Part shown: in pieces, positions 22,644-32,892 of the stretch | Layout of the letters: every line of letters begins with the position of its first letter | Position numbering within the stretch: the first letter of the stretch is position 1 | From: an uncultured Dokdonia sp. | Lineage (GTDB): Bacteria > Bacteroidota > Bacteroidia > Flavobacteriales > Flavobacteriaceae | Length of the DNA: 64,000 nucleotides | Assembly: GCF_947496725.1 (NCBI RefSeq) | Contig: NZ_CANMDS010000002.1 | Coordinates: forward strand, 496,001 to 560,000 | Direction of reading: 5' to 3' | The notes under the pieces: model-generated | The model's input: the letters and a program-made list of their open reading frames with translations, nothing else | What the model was told of the DNA's origin: nothing | Databases searched by the model: none | Program-made: the position numbers and the translations under genes

Positions 22644-25007
22644 ATGAAACGCCTTAAACATTTCTTCTCATTTTTTGTACTTCTTTTTTTAGTGTGGTTT
22701 AGTTTTAAATCACTTATACCAGACACCGCCTCTTCTGGAGATGTCCCGCTTACTGAGTTCTCTACAGAACGTGCAATGAGCCAACTTAAAGTAATCTCTC
22801 AAAAACCACATTATGTAGGGTCACCTGCACACGCAGAAGTGCGTGGATATATTATAGACGAGCTTGAGAAATTAGGTCTTGAGCCTGCTGTGCAAGAGGG
22901 ATATGTACTAGACTCTTGGTGGGGGTCGAGTACCTTAGTAAAGCCAAAAAATATAGTGGCACGTTATAAAGGAACCGGTACGGGTAAGGCAGTATTGTTA
23001 ATGTCCCATTACGATAGTGCTCCACATAGTAAGTCTCACGGGGCGAGCGATGCAGGGTCTGGAGTGGTGACTGTGTTAGAAAGTTTAAGAGCCTATCTGG
23101 CTGCTGGAGTTGAGCCAGAAAATGATATTATCGTGCTATTTACAGACTCTGAAGAGTTAGGTCTAGACGGCGCAACGCTATTTGTAAAAGAACACCCTTG
23201 GGCAAAAGACGTGGGTATTGCCTTAAACTTTGAAGCTAGAGGCTCTTCTGGACCTTCTAATATGATTGTGGAGACTAATGGGGGTAATGAAAATCTCATT
23301 AAAGAGTTTGAGAAGGCTGGACTTGAGTATCCTGTAGCTACATCATTAATGTATAGTATATATAAAATGCTACCTAATGATACAGATTCTACAGTGTTGC
23401 GTGAAGATGGTGATATACCAGGTTTTTTCTTTGCTTTTATAGACAGTCATTATAATTATCATACGGTAAATGATACTGTAGATAATCTTGACCCGCGCAC
23501 ACTTGAGCATCAAGGACAGTACTTACTGCCGCTTATTAAGCATTTTGCTCAAGTAGATTTATCGACCATAAAATCTACTCAAGATCGAGTTTACTTTGAT
23601 ACACCTTTATTCACTTTTGCATCCTATCCTTTTGCTTGGGTGTTACCTATGTCTATCATCGCACTCGTAATTTTTATACTCTTACTTTTTAAAGGTTTTA
23701 GAGATAAGAAATTAAGTGGTAGGGCTGTAGGACGAGGATTTTTAGCACTTATTATTTCTTTGGGCTGTTCATTATTGTTATTGCAAATTTTTGCTTGGTT
23801 AATGCCGTCATTATATCCTCAGTATAATGATATGTTACCGGTGTTTATATATAACGGTCACTGGTATACCATTGCTTTTGTAGTAATGTCTCTTTCGTTT
23901 AGTTTTGGTTTTTACAGTCGCTTATGTAAGCTAGAACACACCCCAAGTACCTACGTTGCACCACTTACATTGTGGGTGATTATCAATATTCTTGTTGCTG
24001 TATATTTAAAAGGAGCAGGCTTTTTTGTTATTCCATTATTATTTGGTCTTGTTGCCTTTTTTGTAATGATTAAGCAAAAGAAACCAAGCGTTATTTTAAT
24101 GCTTCTTTTAGTCGCGCCAGGAGTATTTGTTTTTTCACCATTAGTACAATTCTTTCCTGTAGGTTTAGGACCATCTGCATACTGGATTTCTATACTTTTT
24201 ACAGTACTAGTATTTGGTTTATCATTACCAGTAATAGGCTATTATAAGAGTAAGCGTTTTTTAGGTTATATAGGTTTAATACTTACGTTTGTATTTTTAG
24301 GAGTAGCACACGCAAAGTCTGATTATACAGAAGAGAGGCAAAAACCTAATAGTTTATTGTATTACCATAAGGAGGGTGATGCAAAGGCATACTGGGTAAC
24401 GTATGACGATTATATAGACAGTTGGGTAGAAGGCTATCTAGGTAATGCGCCTAATGCTGCTAGTGATTATATAGCAAATGCTTCTGGTAGTAAGTACAAT
24501 ACCTCTTTTAGCTATGCAAAGGAAACCTCTGTTATAGACCTTGAAGAAACTATCATTATCAAAGAAAAGGATGAGGTTGTAGATGGAAATAGAGAGGTAA
24601 CACTGAGCATAAGACCACAGAGAGCGATAAATAGAATACGCCTCTTTGCAGATAAGGATACGCCTTTTAAAATGCTATCTTATAATAAGAAGGAGTACAA
24701 GCCAGATAGCACAGAGACCTTATATAAAAAACGTAGAACAAATGCGCTGTTAAGTTATTATATGGGTGAAGGTGAAGAGCTAGAATTTAGCTTTACAATA
24801 GCAGCAGGAGTAGATCCAAAAATAAGTTTTAGAGAATACTCTTTTGACTTACTTGAGCATCCTAAATTTACTGTCTCAACAAGACCAAAGACAATGATGC
24901 CAAAACCTTTTGTAGTAAACGATGCAATTATACAAGAACGCGTCATAAACGTAGATGAACTAGCCTTTGCTACTCCTCAAAACGACACATTGCAATTACA
25001 AGAATAA
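22644..25007 (+). CDS. M28-family membrane metallopeptidase
   Basis: 787-aa protein. After an N-terminal membrane anchor (LKHFFSFFVLLFLVWFSFKSL) comes an M28 zinc aminopeptidase domain (about 40-310) with all expected ligands: SHYDSAP (His), SDAGSG (bridging Asp), TDSEELG (Glu-Glu), NFEARGSSG and DSHYNYHT (His). Residues about 325-560 hold roughly eight membrane helices, followed by a C-terminal beta-rich extracytoplasmic domain. This is the layout of the large ER/vacuolar-like M28 membrane peptidases found in Bacteroidota. Probably digests peptides in the periplasm. Confidence 0.9.
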   Translation: MKRLKHFFSFFVLLFLVWFSFKSLIPDTASSGDVPLTEFSTERAMSQLKVISQKPHYVGSPAHAEVRGYIIDELEKLGLEPAVQEGYVLDSWWGSSTLVKPKNIVARYKGTGTGKAVLLMSHYDSAPHSKSHGASDAGSGVVTVLESLRAYLAAGVEPENDIIVLFTDSEELGLDGATLFVKEHPWAKDVGIALNFEARGSSGPSNMIVETNGGNENLIKEFEKAGLEYPVATSLMYSIYKMLPNDTDSTVLREDGDIPGFFFAFIDSHYNYHTVNDTVDNLDPRTLEHQGQYLLPLIKHFAQVDLSTIKSTQDRVYFDTPLFTFASYPFAWVLPMSIIALVIFILLLFKGFRDKKLSGRAVGRGFLALIISLGCSLLLLQIFAWLMPSLYPQYNDMLPVFIYNGHWYTIAFVVMSLSFSFGFYSRLCKLEHTPSTYVAPLTLWVIINILVAVYLKGAGFFVIPLLFGLVAFFVMIKQKKPSVILMLLLVAPGVFVFSPLVQFFPVGLGPSAYWISILFTVLVFGLSLPVIGYYKSKRFLGYIGLILTFVFLGVAHAKSDYTEERQKPNSLLYYHKEGDAKAYWVTYDDYIDSWVEGYLGNAPNAASDYIANASGSKYNTSFSYAKETSVIDLEETIIIKEKDEVVDGNREVTLSIRPQRAINRIRLFADKDTPFKMLSYNKKEYKPDSTETLYKKRRTNALLSYYMGEGEELEFSFTIAAGVDPKISFREYSFDLLEHPKFTVSTRPKTMMPKPFVVNDAIIQERVINVDELAFATPQNDTLQLQE

Positions 25008-25050
25008 TAAGTGCCTTTTAATACAATCCCTCTATATATGAGGAAAGCCT

Positions 25051-25854
25051 ATGAATAAAAGAATAACAATAGCAGGACTAGGGTGGTTAGGACAACCGCT
25101 TGCATCTCGTCTCAAACTTTTTGGATATCAAGTAAAAGGTAGCGTCACAGATACAGAGAAGGCAAAAGCACTTACAAAAAGTGGCATCACAGCTTATCCA
25201 GTTGTTATAGCAGAGGCTGGTGTGTCTGGACTTGTAGACACCTTGCTGGTTGATACGGATGTGCTTATGATAATGATTCCGCCGGGACTGCGTAGAAATA
25301 CTGGAGCAAATTATGCGCTTAAAATGGCTCACTTTTTACATCAAGTAGAGCAATCACAAATAGAAAAAGTCATCCTAGTAAGCAGTACCTCTGTATATGA
25401 TGACTCACAGGGTGTAGTTACAGAAAAAATCGCACCTAGACCTGAGACTAACGCCGGTAAGCAATTACACGATGTAGAACAAATTTTCTTTAACAACAGT
25501 GCTTTTAAGACTACAGTCGTGCGCTTTGGAGGGCTTTTTGGAGGTAACAGGAATCCTGTTAAGTTTCTCGCTGGTCGTAAGGGGCTTACTAATGGTAAGG
25601 CTCCCGTAAATATGATTCATAGAGATGATTGTATAGGTATTTTAATGGCAATTGTAAAGCAAGACGCCTTTGGCCATATTATAAATGCCGTTGCGCCTAG
25701 CCACCCGTCAAAAAAGACATACTATACACAGCAAGCACAAGAACTAGGCCTTGAGCCTCCAGAATACATAGAGGAGGATACAGCTACTTTTAAAGAGGTA
25801 AATAGTGTGGTTGTAAAACCTCTTTTGAACTATGAGTTTCAAGTTGAGTTATAA
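25051..25854 (+). CDS. SDR-family NAD-dependent epimerase/dehydratase-like (YeeZ type)
   Basis: 267-aa Rossmann protein. The nucleotide loop GLGWLGQPLASRL is of the GxGxxG type, followed by VSSTSVYDDSQG and VRFGGLFGGNRNPVKFLAGRKGL, then HRDDCIGI. This is the pattern of atypical extended SDRs such as YeeZ, which lack a clear YxxxK catalytic pair. Function unknown. Same strand as the M28 gene, 43 bases behind it. Confidence 0.8.
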   Translation: MNKRITIAGLGWLGQPLASRLKLFGYQVKGSVTDTEKAKALTKSGITAYPVVIAEAGVSGLVDTLLVDTDVLMIMIPPGLRRNTGANYALKMAHFLHQVEQSQIEKVILVSSTSVYDDSQGVVTEKIAPRPETNAGKQLHDVEQIFFNNSAFKTTVVRFGGLFGGNRNPVKFLAGRKGLTNGKAPVNMIHRDDCIGILMAIVKQDAFGHIINAVAPSHPSKKTYYTQQAQELGLEPPEYIEEDTATFKEVNSVVVKPLLNYEFQVEL

Positions 25855-25884
25855 GTTTTAGTAGCCATTAAATAGTTTAAGTAC

Positions 25885-25898
25885 GCTTTCGCGAAAGC
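25885..25898. repeat. Palindrome copy 11 (convergent gap)
   Basis: Exact GCTTTCGCGAAAGC followed by ATAAAAAAAA, directly beside the shared terminator of the SDR and M13 genes. Confidence 0.97.
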
Positions 25899-25904
25899 AT
25901 AAAA

Positions 25905-25931
25905 AAAACCGTCCCTATTTGAGACGGTTTT
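25905..25931. terminator. Bidirectional terminator
   Basis: AAAACCGTC/GACGGTTTT stem with A and T tracts on either side, between the convergent SDR and M13 peptidase genes. Confidence 0.85.
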
Positions 25932-25953
25932 TTAAGTTTATAAAGCGTTTAGA

Positions 25954-28014
25954 TTACCAAATACGCACTCTATCTTCTGGAGCTAGGTAATTTGCATCTC
26001 CTTCTTTTATATCAAATGCTTCATAAAAAGCATCTACATTAAGTAAAGGTTGTACAGCACGCACCATACCTGGAGAGTGTGGGTCTGTCTTGATTTGTGT
26101 TCTTAAAGCTTCATCACGGCTCTTAGTTCTCCATACGGTTGCCCAAGACATAAAGAAACGTTGTTCTGGCGTAAAGCCGTCTATGTTTTCTGGACGTCCA
26201 TTTTCTGCATAGTATTTCTGAAGACCGTCATAAGCACCTAGTACGCCTCCTAGGTCACCTATATTTTCACCTAGTGTAAACTTACCGTTTACAAAAACAC
26301 TGTCTAGTACTTCTACATTGCTATATTGTTCTGCAAGTGCATTACCACGTTTTGTGAATGCCTCAAGATCTGACTCTGTCCACCAGTTTTTAAGATTACC
26401 CTCTGCATCAAAACGTGCTCCACTATCATCAAAAGCGTGTGAGATTTCGTGACCTATTACGGCACCTATACCTCCATAATTTACAGCCTCATCTGCCGTG
26501 TAGTTGTAAAATGGTGGCTGTAATATTGCTGCAGGAAAAACAATCTCGTTGTTAAGTGGGTTAAAGTATGCATTAACCGTTTGTGGTGACATTCCCCACT
26601 TAGATTTATCTACAGGTTCACCTATATCTTCATAATTTTTAAGCTGCCCCCATTTACCTACGGCTGTCATATTTTCAAAATACGTCTTATCTGCAGATAC
26701 TTCCATTGTAGAGTAATCTTCCCACTTGTCTGGATATGCGATTTTAACGGTGAATTTGTCAAGCTTCTCGATTGCTTTTTCTTTAGTTTCTGCTCCCATC
26801 CAGTCTAGATTTTGGATACGATTTTTATAAGCATCAATAACGTTTGCAATCATTGTTTCTGCCTTTGCTTTTGCCTCTGGCGGAAACTTTGCATCTACAT
26901 ATAGCTGCCCTAGAGCTTCTCCTACAGTACCGTTTACCGTTGCAAGCGCACGCTCATCTGCTGGGCGTTGCTTTTTTGCACCGCTTAAATATTTACTATA
27001 AAACTCCCAGTTTGCTTTTTCAATATCTGTGCTTAGTCTACCAGATGCACTATTAAACGTATCCCAGCGCACAAGCGTTTTTATATCTTCAATAGATGTA
27101 TTATTTAAAAACTTGTCTAAGGCAGTAGTATACTTAAGCTGTGTTACCGTAAGCGTGTCAAATTCTTTTTTGATACCTAGATCTTTAATCATCTTTTTAA
27201 GATCTACAGATGTAAGCATTGCATCTGCCTCATCTACAGAACGTGGATTGTTAAAGTTACGAGCATCGCGACTTTCTACCTTGTCTAGTCGTGGTATTGC
27301 TAGTGCAGTTTCCATCTTAAGGATTTTTTCTGCGGCTGCTGTAGCATCTGCTTCAGAGTCACCTAGCTTTTGTAACATTCTTGAGATGTGCTTTTTGTAC
27401 TCTACACGTATTTCTTTAGACTTACTGTCTTCTAAGATGTAATAATCACGGTCTGGAAGTCCTAAACCATTTGCGCCTAGATAAACAGTGTTCATAGAAC
27501 TGTCATTAAGATCTGCTCCTGCGCCTATACTTAAAAATGGAGAAGATACTGCAGGGTTTGTAGCAAGTACGGTTTGTAACTCTGTGAGGTTTGTTACAGC
27601 GGCAATATCATCTAGTGCTGGTTGTAATGGTTTTAATCCGGCTTCATTTCGCGCAAGCGTATCTAACTTTGTATTAAAGATTGCGAGAGCTTTTGCTTGA
27701 TCTGTACCTGCAGTGTACTTTCCACTTTTTTCTGCTTCATCAAGTATAGCAAGAACATCTGCATCTGTAGATTTACGTAGTACAGAAAAGCCTCCCCAGC
27801 TTGTACGATCATCAGGTATCTCTGTGTTTTTCATCCAAGACCCGTTTACGTATTTGTAAAAGTCTTGATTAGGAGTTACAGAGGTATCCATATTTTCAAG
27901 TACAATACCTGGAATTTCTTCTGTTTTGGCTTCATCTTTTGAGCCGTCTGTTTTACAACTTGCCATAGCAAGTGCGCAAGAGGCTACAATTGCCACCGAT
28001 TTATAAAGTTTCAT
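25954..28014 (-). CDS. M13-family metallopeptidase (neprilysin-like) lipoprotein
   Basis: 686-aa zinc endopeptidase. The lipoprotein signal is MKLYKSVAIVASCALAMASC. The catalytic block VIGHEISHAFDDSGARFD carries HExxH, and ENIGDLGG supplies the third zinc ligand (Glu) downstream; NAYFNPLNNEIVFPAAILQPPF is also diagnostic. The C-terminal WATVWRTKSRDEALRTQIKTDPHSPG matches PepO/neprilysin. Probably degrades peptides at the cell surface or in the periplasm. Monocistronic. Confidence 0.95.
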   Translation of the reverse strand: MKLYKSVAIVASCALAMASCKTDGSKDEAKTEEIPGIVLENMDTSVTPNQDFYKYVNGSWMKNTEIPDDRTSWGGFSVLRKSTDADVLAILDEAEKSGKYTAGTDQAKALAIFNTKLDTLARNEAGLKPLQPALDDIAAVTNLTELQTVLATNPAVSSPFLSIGAGADLNDSSMNTVYLGANGLGLPDRDYYILEDSKSKEIRVEYKKHISRMLQKLGDSEADATAAAEKILKMETALAIPRLDKVESRDARNFNNPRSVDEADAMLTSVDLKKMIKDLGIKKEFDTLTVTQLKYTTALDKFLNNTSIEDIKTLVRWDTFNSASGRLSTDIEKANWEFYSKYLSGAKKQRPADERALATVNGTVGEALGQLYVDAKFPPEAKAKAETMIANVIDAYKNRIQNLDWMGAETKEKAIEKLDKFTVKIAYPDKWEDYSTMEVSADKTYFENMTAVGKWGQLKNYEDIGEPVDKSKWGMSPQTVNAYFNPLNNEIVFPAAILQPPFYNYTADEAVNYGGIGAVIGHEISHAFDDSGARFDAEGNLKNWWTESDLEAFTKRGNALAEQYSNVEVLDSVFVNGKFTLGENIGDLGGVLGAYDGLQKYYAENGRPENIDGFTPEQRFFMSWATVWRTKSRDEALRTQIKTDPHSPGMVRAVQPLLNVDAFYEAFDIKEGDANYLAPEDRVRIW

Positions 28015-28090
28015 AGTGTTATGAGTGTTTGAAATTATATTTGAATAAGACGTTATTAATTTTAGATTGTTACAAAGTTAATAAAACAAA

Positions 28091-28113
28091 AAGCCCTCTT
28101 TTGAAGAGGGCTT
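28091..28113 (-). terminator. Terminator after the large T9SS cargo gene
   Basis: AAGCCCTCTT/AAGAGGGCTT stem, 3-base loop, followed on the minus strand by TTTGTTTT. Confidence 0.85.
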
Positions 28114-28119
28114 GATTAA

Positions 28120-31100
28120 TTAGTGGCGTATCAGCTTTTTGGTTATTTGCTTTGTGCCTGTATTGAGTTTTAGTAAATATAAACCAGTGGCAAATGAGCT
28201 CATATCTAATGGATAGGCAGTCTCACCTGCAGCGGTTGTAATAGGTTTTACCACTACCTTACCTAAGATGTCATAAACTTCTATAGTAAGCGGAGTTCCT
28301 TGAGACCAATTAATATTAAAAATACCGTTAGATGGGTTTGGGTGTATACTAAGCCCTGAAACCGTTACCTCATCTATAGCAAGTGGGTCAAGACCTATAT
28401 GTAAATCATCTAAGAGCACTCCTTCTCTCACAGTGTTTTGATCAGAGTGGAAAACAAATCTAAAGATCATACTGGTCTCTGCGGCAAAGGCGGTAAGGTC
28501 ATAGCTATACTCGTTAAGAGAGGTGTCATTGTCACCTGTCCACTGTGCTCCTGGGCAGTTAAAGCAATTGTTACCAGGTAATGTGTCACTGTTATACCAG
28601 TTAGGATCATTTGCTGTTCCTAATATATTCCAAGTAACGCCATTATCTACGGTATACTCCATATACATTATATCCCAATCATTTTCTAGCTCAAAAGCCA
28701 TCTTGAAAGAGATTTGAGGAACGTCTAGTGCAGAAATATCATAACATTTAGTAGTTAAAAACTCTTTGATATTATCACCGTGATCACCGCTTAGATTAGT
28801 AGCATATACATTCTCTCCAGATGCTGCTTGGTTTAGAGCTGGGCCTGTAGGGATTCCTCTTTGCCAAGTTGTACTTGATGTATCACAATTACCTCCGTTG
28901 CTGTTTTCAGTTAGTATAAGAAGGGTGTCTTCTTCTGATTCAAAATCATTTATAAGATCGCCTTCACCTACTGCATTTACAGCTAGAGTTGTTCTTGAGT
29001 CATTATTATCAATTAACTGATCACCATCTAGTATAACCTCTGCGACCAGTTCATACGTACCAGTAGGAAGTCCCAGCACAGGTAACTCAACAGTGGTAGA
29101 TTCTTGAGATGCGAGCGACCCAGACCAATCTATTGTGTTTGAGATACCGCCAGCCATATAGTTTATAGTTGCAGCTGTAATCACATCTGTACCGCTATTT
29201 ATAAGAGTAAGCTCTGTAGGGATTTCTTCACAAGAGAGTGCTTGATTACCTAGAGGAACAAGTGAGGTGGTTGCTATGTCTAGCGCTATAGGCTCTGTAT
29301 CTATGTTAGTCTGCCAGATACCACGACCGTAGGTTGCTGCAGTTAGAATTCCGTTTGACTCATTAATATCTAAGTCACGTACAGCAGTATTAGGTAATCC
29401 ATTATCAAAGGTTTCCCAATCGTTTGTAATATCATCATACCTCCATACCCCTAGTGCGGTACCTAAGTAAAGTGGATTTTCAGAGTGCACATTTTGGTGT
29501 TTAATTACAAGTTTTGGCACTTCTGGTAATGACCCAGTAATTTCAGTTGCAACAATATCTGCTCCTGTAATTGTACCTTGATATACTCTACCTGATGTTC
29601 CAGCAGTTACGATATATATTGTAGAGCTATCTCCATATTTCACTTCAAGTGAAGAGATGTTATTTGAAAAATTAGTCACGAAATCAAAATTCTCGCCACT
29701 GTCAGAACTTTTGTATAGTTGATTATCAACTGCGACATACATTATCTCTGCATTGTTTGGATCTGTTTCAAGGTGGTCAATACGAGTCCCAAATGATGAC
29801 GAACGTTGTACCCAACTATTTGAACAAAAATCTAGCTCGTATACACTAGTATATCCTGCATATAGCTTACTGTCTTTTGCAAAGGCAAGAGGCGTTATCC
29901 AGTTACCAGTTTCTGGCGAGTTGAAAGCTCCTGCTAGTGATGCTCCACCATTGTTTGAAAAATATGGTCCACCACCACTTTGTATAAATCCATATACTCT
30001 ACTTGGGTCATTTGGATCAAATACATTTTCCATTCCATCTGCTCCGTAGTAGTTTTGCCATTGCTCATTAAGGCGAGCATAACCTCCGTTATCTTGTAAT
30101 CCTCCAGAAATAAGAGAGGCATCTGTTGCAGCTACATCTATTCTATAAAATTGTCCTATTGCTAGACCGTCTGTAATACTTGTAAAACTAGCGCCACCAT
30201 CTGTAGATGTATAAATACCACCATCACTACCGCAATAAAGTGTCCCGTTTATAAAGCGCAAATTATGAATATCTGCGTGGGTATATGCAGCTTGATTAGG
30301 AGAATCCCAACTGTTTAATTGAGTGAAGTTTGCACCACCATTAGTAGATTTCCACACGTTGAGTATTCCTGTATAAATTTCATCTTCATTTGTGTCTGAA
30401 ACTGCAAAAGCCATATCAAACCAGGCCTGCGTACTCTGGAAAATATCTTGACTTCCAGTAAAAGTCTCTACAAATGTATCTGCACTGTCTGTAGATTTAA
30501 ATATAGAACCAGACCCAAAACCAGTGTCAGATTTAAATACGTATAACACTTCTGGGTTTGCTGGGGTTACATCTAGTACGAGTCTGGCAGCTCCCGTTAT
30601 CACGCCAGCAGAGACATTTGTCCAAGTCTCACCTGCATCTGTAGATCTATAAACTCTATTTGTAGTAGCAGCATATACTATATCAGAGCTTCCTGGTTTT
30701 ACTTTTAAATCATCAAAGTTACCTGTGATTTTATTTTCCCAATTGAGGCCGCTGTCTATCGTTTTATATACACCCTCACTAGTCGCGAGCCATAGTGTCT
30801 TATTATCTGCAGGATCAAAGTAAATCTCATTCATTGTTAAAGGAGAATTACTTTCATTAAGACCTGTGGTGTTCCAAGTAACACCTCCATCTGTAGATTT
30901 CATAACACCTACACTTGTAGAGTCACCGGCATCATCATCACCAGTTGCAATGTATATGATATTACTATCGGTAGGATCAATAGCAATTCCAGACACTCCT
31001 ATTTGTGGTAATTGATCTGTAAGAGGTGTCCACGTGGCACCTGTGTCTGTAGACTTCCAGATACCTCCAGCTGGAGCACCTATATAAATAACAGCAGGGT

Positions 31101-31521
31101 TTGTTGGGTCTACAGCCATCGCGTTTACACGACCTTGACCAGCAGACCAAGAGCCTGTGTTAGTATGTGTAAGTGGCCCTATATTTACCCAGTCACTATC
31201 ATCTGCTTGCGCAGCACGTGAAGAGCTATTTACTTCTTGCCATACATCCCACAGTTGTTTTTGAGACATTACAGTACCATCATCATTAAGATAATTTTGA
31301 TGAAAGGATTCCCATCTTTTGAAAGGTTTGTAACCGCTTCCTTTTACGGTCTCATCTTTGTCTTCCCAGTATAGCTCAAAAGCATTTACAATTTCTTGAA
31401 AAGTAGGTTCTGTAATTCGGTTAGGATTGTTAAAAGTTTCCATCCAAGGGGCAGATGTACCTATCTGAGCGACAGATACTCCCGTGACTAGGCAGAAGCC
31501 TAGTAGTAGTAGTTTTTTCAT
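28120..31521 (-). CDS. BNR/sortilin-like repeat protein with T9SS type A sorting domain
   Basis: 1133-aa secreted protein. Signal peptide MKKLLLLGFCLVTGVSVAQ; I start at the ATG at 31521 because the 6 extra residues from 31539 would only push the signal inward. Residues about 120-750 hold many Asp-box/BNR units (KSTDTGATWTPL, KSTDGGVTWNTT, RSTDAGETWTNV), as in GH74/Vps10-type propellers. A CARDB-like and a jelly-roll-like segment follow, then the C-terminal sorting domain SIHPNPSNGIFNINW ... LYLLKLNTGTKQITKKLIRH. Exported by Sec and the type IX system to the surface. A hydrolase activity is possible but not shown by the sequence. Confidence 0.88.
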   Translation of the reverse strand: MKKLLLLGFCLVTGVSVAQIGTSAPWMETFNNPNRITEPTFQEIVNAFELYWEDKDETVKGSGYKPFKRWESFHQNYLNDDGTVMSQKQLWDVWQEVNSSSRAAQADDSDWVNIGPLTHTNTGSWSAGQGRVNAMAVDPTNPAVIYIGAPAGGIWKSTDTGATWTPLTDQLPQIGVSGIAIDPTDSNIIYIATGDDDAGDSTSVGVMKSTDGGVTWNTTGLNESNSPLTMNEIYFDPADNKTLWLATSEGVYKTIDSGLNWENKITGNFDDLKVKPGSSDIVYAATTNRVYRSTDAGETWTNVSAGVITGAARLVLDVTPANPEVLYVFKSDTGFGSGSIFKSTDSADTFVETFTGSQDIFQSTQAWFDMAFAVSDTNEDEIYTGILNVWKSTNGGANFTQLNSWDSPNQAAYTHADIHNLRFINGTLYCGSDGGIYTSTDGGASFTSITDGLAIGQFYRIDVAATDASLISGGLQDNGGYARLNEQWQNYYGADGMENVFDPNDPSRVYGFIQSGGGPYFSNNGGASLAGAFNSPETGNWITPLAFAKDSKLYAGYTSVYELDFCSNSWVQRSSSFGTRIDHLETDPNNAEIMYVAVDNQLYKSSDSGENFDFVTNFSNNISSLEVKYGDSSTIYIVTAGTSGRVYQGTITGADIVATEITGSLPEVPKLVIKHQNVHSENPLYLGTALGVWRYDDITNDWETFDNGLPNTAVRDLDINESNGILTAATYGRGIWQTNIDTEPIALDIATTSLVPLGNQALSCEEIPTELTLINSGTDVITAATINYMAGGISNTIDWSGSLASQESTTVELPVLGLPTGTYELVAEVILDGDQLIDNNDSRTTLAVNAVGEGDLINDFESEEDTLLILTENSNGGNCDTSSTTWQRGIPTGPALNQAASGENVYATNLSGDHGDNIKEFLTTKCYDISALDVPQISFKMAFELENDWDIMYMEYTVDNGVTWNILGTANDPNWYNSDTLPGNNCFNCPGAQWTGDNDTSLNEYSYDLTAFAAETSMIFRFVFHSDQNTVREGVLLDDLHIGLDPLAIDEVTVSGLSIHPNPSNGIFNINWSQGTPLTIEVYDILGKVVVKPITTAAGETAYPLDMSSFATGLYLLKLNTGTKQITKKLIRH

Positions 31522-31660
31522 TGTAGTTTTATTAGGCAATAAATATAATACAGGAATTGTATTCTACACAATTATTCACTTATAAAACAGCTAAAAAACT
31601 TAAAAAATATCAGTAAAAGGATTAAAACACTGCGGTTTTGACAATAAGCAGGTGGTTTGA

Positions 31661-32170
31661 TTAGTCTTTTTTGCGCATCTTCTTGATGTAAAGACTGTCC
31701 CATTCTTTTTTACTTTGTGTAAGCTCTGCTACATTTCCATTGGGCACAGCAATAGAGAGTACATAGTGCTGTATCTTCCAGCTGTCATCTACTTTTTTTA
31801 GAATACCTGAGCCTCTACATACACCCATTTGTGTATCTAGATGTTCATCAAACCAAGCGGTATTTTGAGAGGTGTCATCTAGATGTATATTTCTATTTAT
31901 TGAAGTAAATGACCAGGCACGACCTTTGTCAAAATGAGGTTTTGAGTAACTTTTAAAGGCTTTTACATCCCAGATCTCTGTAGCATCTGTACCTATAAAA
32001 ATGGCAGTATCTGTCATTAAAGCAAAGTAGGCTTCGAAATCTGCATTAGCAGCAGCTTGATGCCAGGCATCAAGAGTACCTTCTATGGTTTTTTTTGTTG
32101 TGTTTTTTTCTTGTCCAAGTAGGACAGTAGTCATACTTAAAAAAGCAATAAGAATTACATGTAGTTTCAT
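31661..32170 (-). CDS. Exported SnoaL/DUF4440-like protein
   Basis: 169 aa. Signal peptide MKLHVILIAFLSMTTVLLGQ, then an NTF2-like fold (TLDAWHQAAANADFEAYFALMTDTAIFIGTDATEIWDVKAFKSY ... SGILKKVDDSWKIQHYVLSIAVPN) of the DUF4440/SnoaL type, then a basic tail. Periplasmic; ligand or activity unknown. It lies 11 bases downstream of the lipoprotein gene on the same strand, so probably an operon. Confidence 0.8.
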   Translation of the reverse strand: MKLHVILIAFLSMTTVLLGQEKNTTKKTIEGTLDAWHQAAANADFEAYFALMTDTAIFIGTDATEIWDVKAFKSYSKPHFDKGRAWSFTSINRNIHLDDTSQNTAWFDEHLDTQMGVCRGSGILKKVDDSWKIQHYVLSIAVPNGNVAELTQSKKEWDSLYIKKMRKKD

Positions 32171-32181
32171 AGATACTAGTA

Positions 32182-32781
32182 TTATTGAGGCTCATTTTCT
32201 TCTTCTAGCTCCTCATCTGGCTGTTCCTTTTCAAGCTTTATTTCTTCTAGTAGATCTTCAAAGCTTGTATTAAAAGCCTCATTAAGTTGTAGGTTGAGGT
32301 CTTGATATGCATTAATGAGGTCTCCTATTTGTTGTGAGAGTGTTACAGCATTAGGTTCATTTAAGAAGGCTTCATTTTTAAGAACCTTTACTTTTGTCTC
32401 GATTGTTATAAGCCGCGCCCGTATAGCATTAGATAATGTTTCTTGAGGAGCAACTTGCACCTCTGCCTCTTCTGCCTCTTCCTTTGCTACATAAAGGTTA
32501 TCAAATCTCTTTATTTCTTTTTTGAGTACACCTAGTGTAGGGACTTGTAAACTATCTATAGCAGCCGATAGATCTCTATATAATGGCCAGTTTGCCACAC
32601 CTTCTCTTGCTTGTGGTGTGAGTCCTATTTTCGGCTTTAGATTTGTAGGTTTTGCAATAGATAAAGTATCCCTTGCATCTATTTTATCTGTGGTGGTAAC
32701 CTCTTGAGGAGTTTGTTTTTCGTCACAAGCACTTATAGCGAGAACAAAAAGAAATAATAATACAACAGATAAAAATCTCAT
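32182..32781 (-). CDS. Hypothetical lipoprotein, helical
   Basis: 199-aa lipoprotein: signal MRFLSVVLLFLFVLAISAC with the lipobox cysteine at 19. The mature part is rich in Glu, Leu and Lys, predicted largely helical/coiled coil (about 75-180), and ends in a strongly acidic tail. I do not recognise the family. First gene of a two-gene unit with the SnoaL-like protein. Confidence 0.7.
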   Translation of the reverse strand: MRFLSVVLLFLFVLAISACDEKQTPQEVTTTDKIDARDTLSIAKPTNLKPKIGLTPQAREGVANWPLYRDLSAAIDSLQVPTLGVLKKEIKRFDNLYVAKEEAEEAEVQVAPQETLSNAIRARLITIETKVKVLKNEAFLNEPNAVTLSQQIGDLINAYQDLNLQLNEAFNTSFEDLLEEIKLEKEQPDEELEEENEPQ

Positions 32782-32858
32782 AACTTAAATACTAAGGACA
32801 TAACAAAAGTAGGGCAAATGCATATATGCGAGCAATAATTATGACTAAGTTTGTCTAC

Positions 32859-32872
32859 GCTTTCGCGAAAGC
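32859..32872. repeat. Palindrome copy 12 (divergent gap, upstream of tdh)
   Basis: Exact GCTTTCGCGAAAGC with TAC...GTA arms, 20 bases before the tdh ATG. Confidence 0.97.
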
Positions 32873-32892
32873 GTACTTCAAAACACACACAT

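Noticed and set aside
22523-22726. A 68-residue N-terminal extension of the CBS protein frame
   Set aside because: It runs through the palindrome and overlaps the divergent peptidase gene; the CBS domain is complete from 22522.
27029-27442. Plus-strand open frame inside the M13 peptidase gene
   Set aside because: Shadow of a conserved metallopeptidase gene; Ser/Leu-rich product without family features.
32851-32892. Upstream in-frame ATG for tdh
   Set aside because: It would translate the palindrome as LSRKR ahead of the Rossmann fold; the fold starts at the ATG at 32893.
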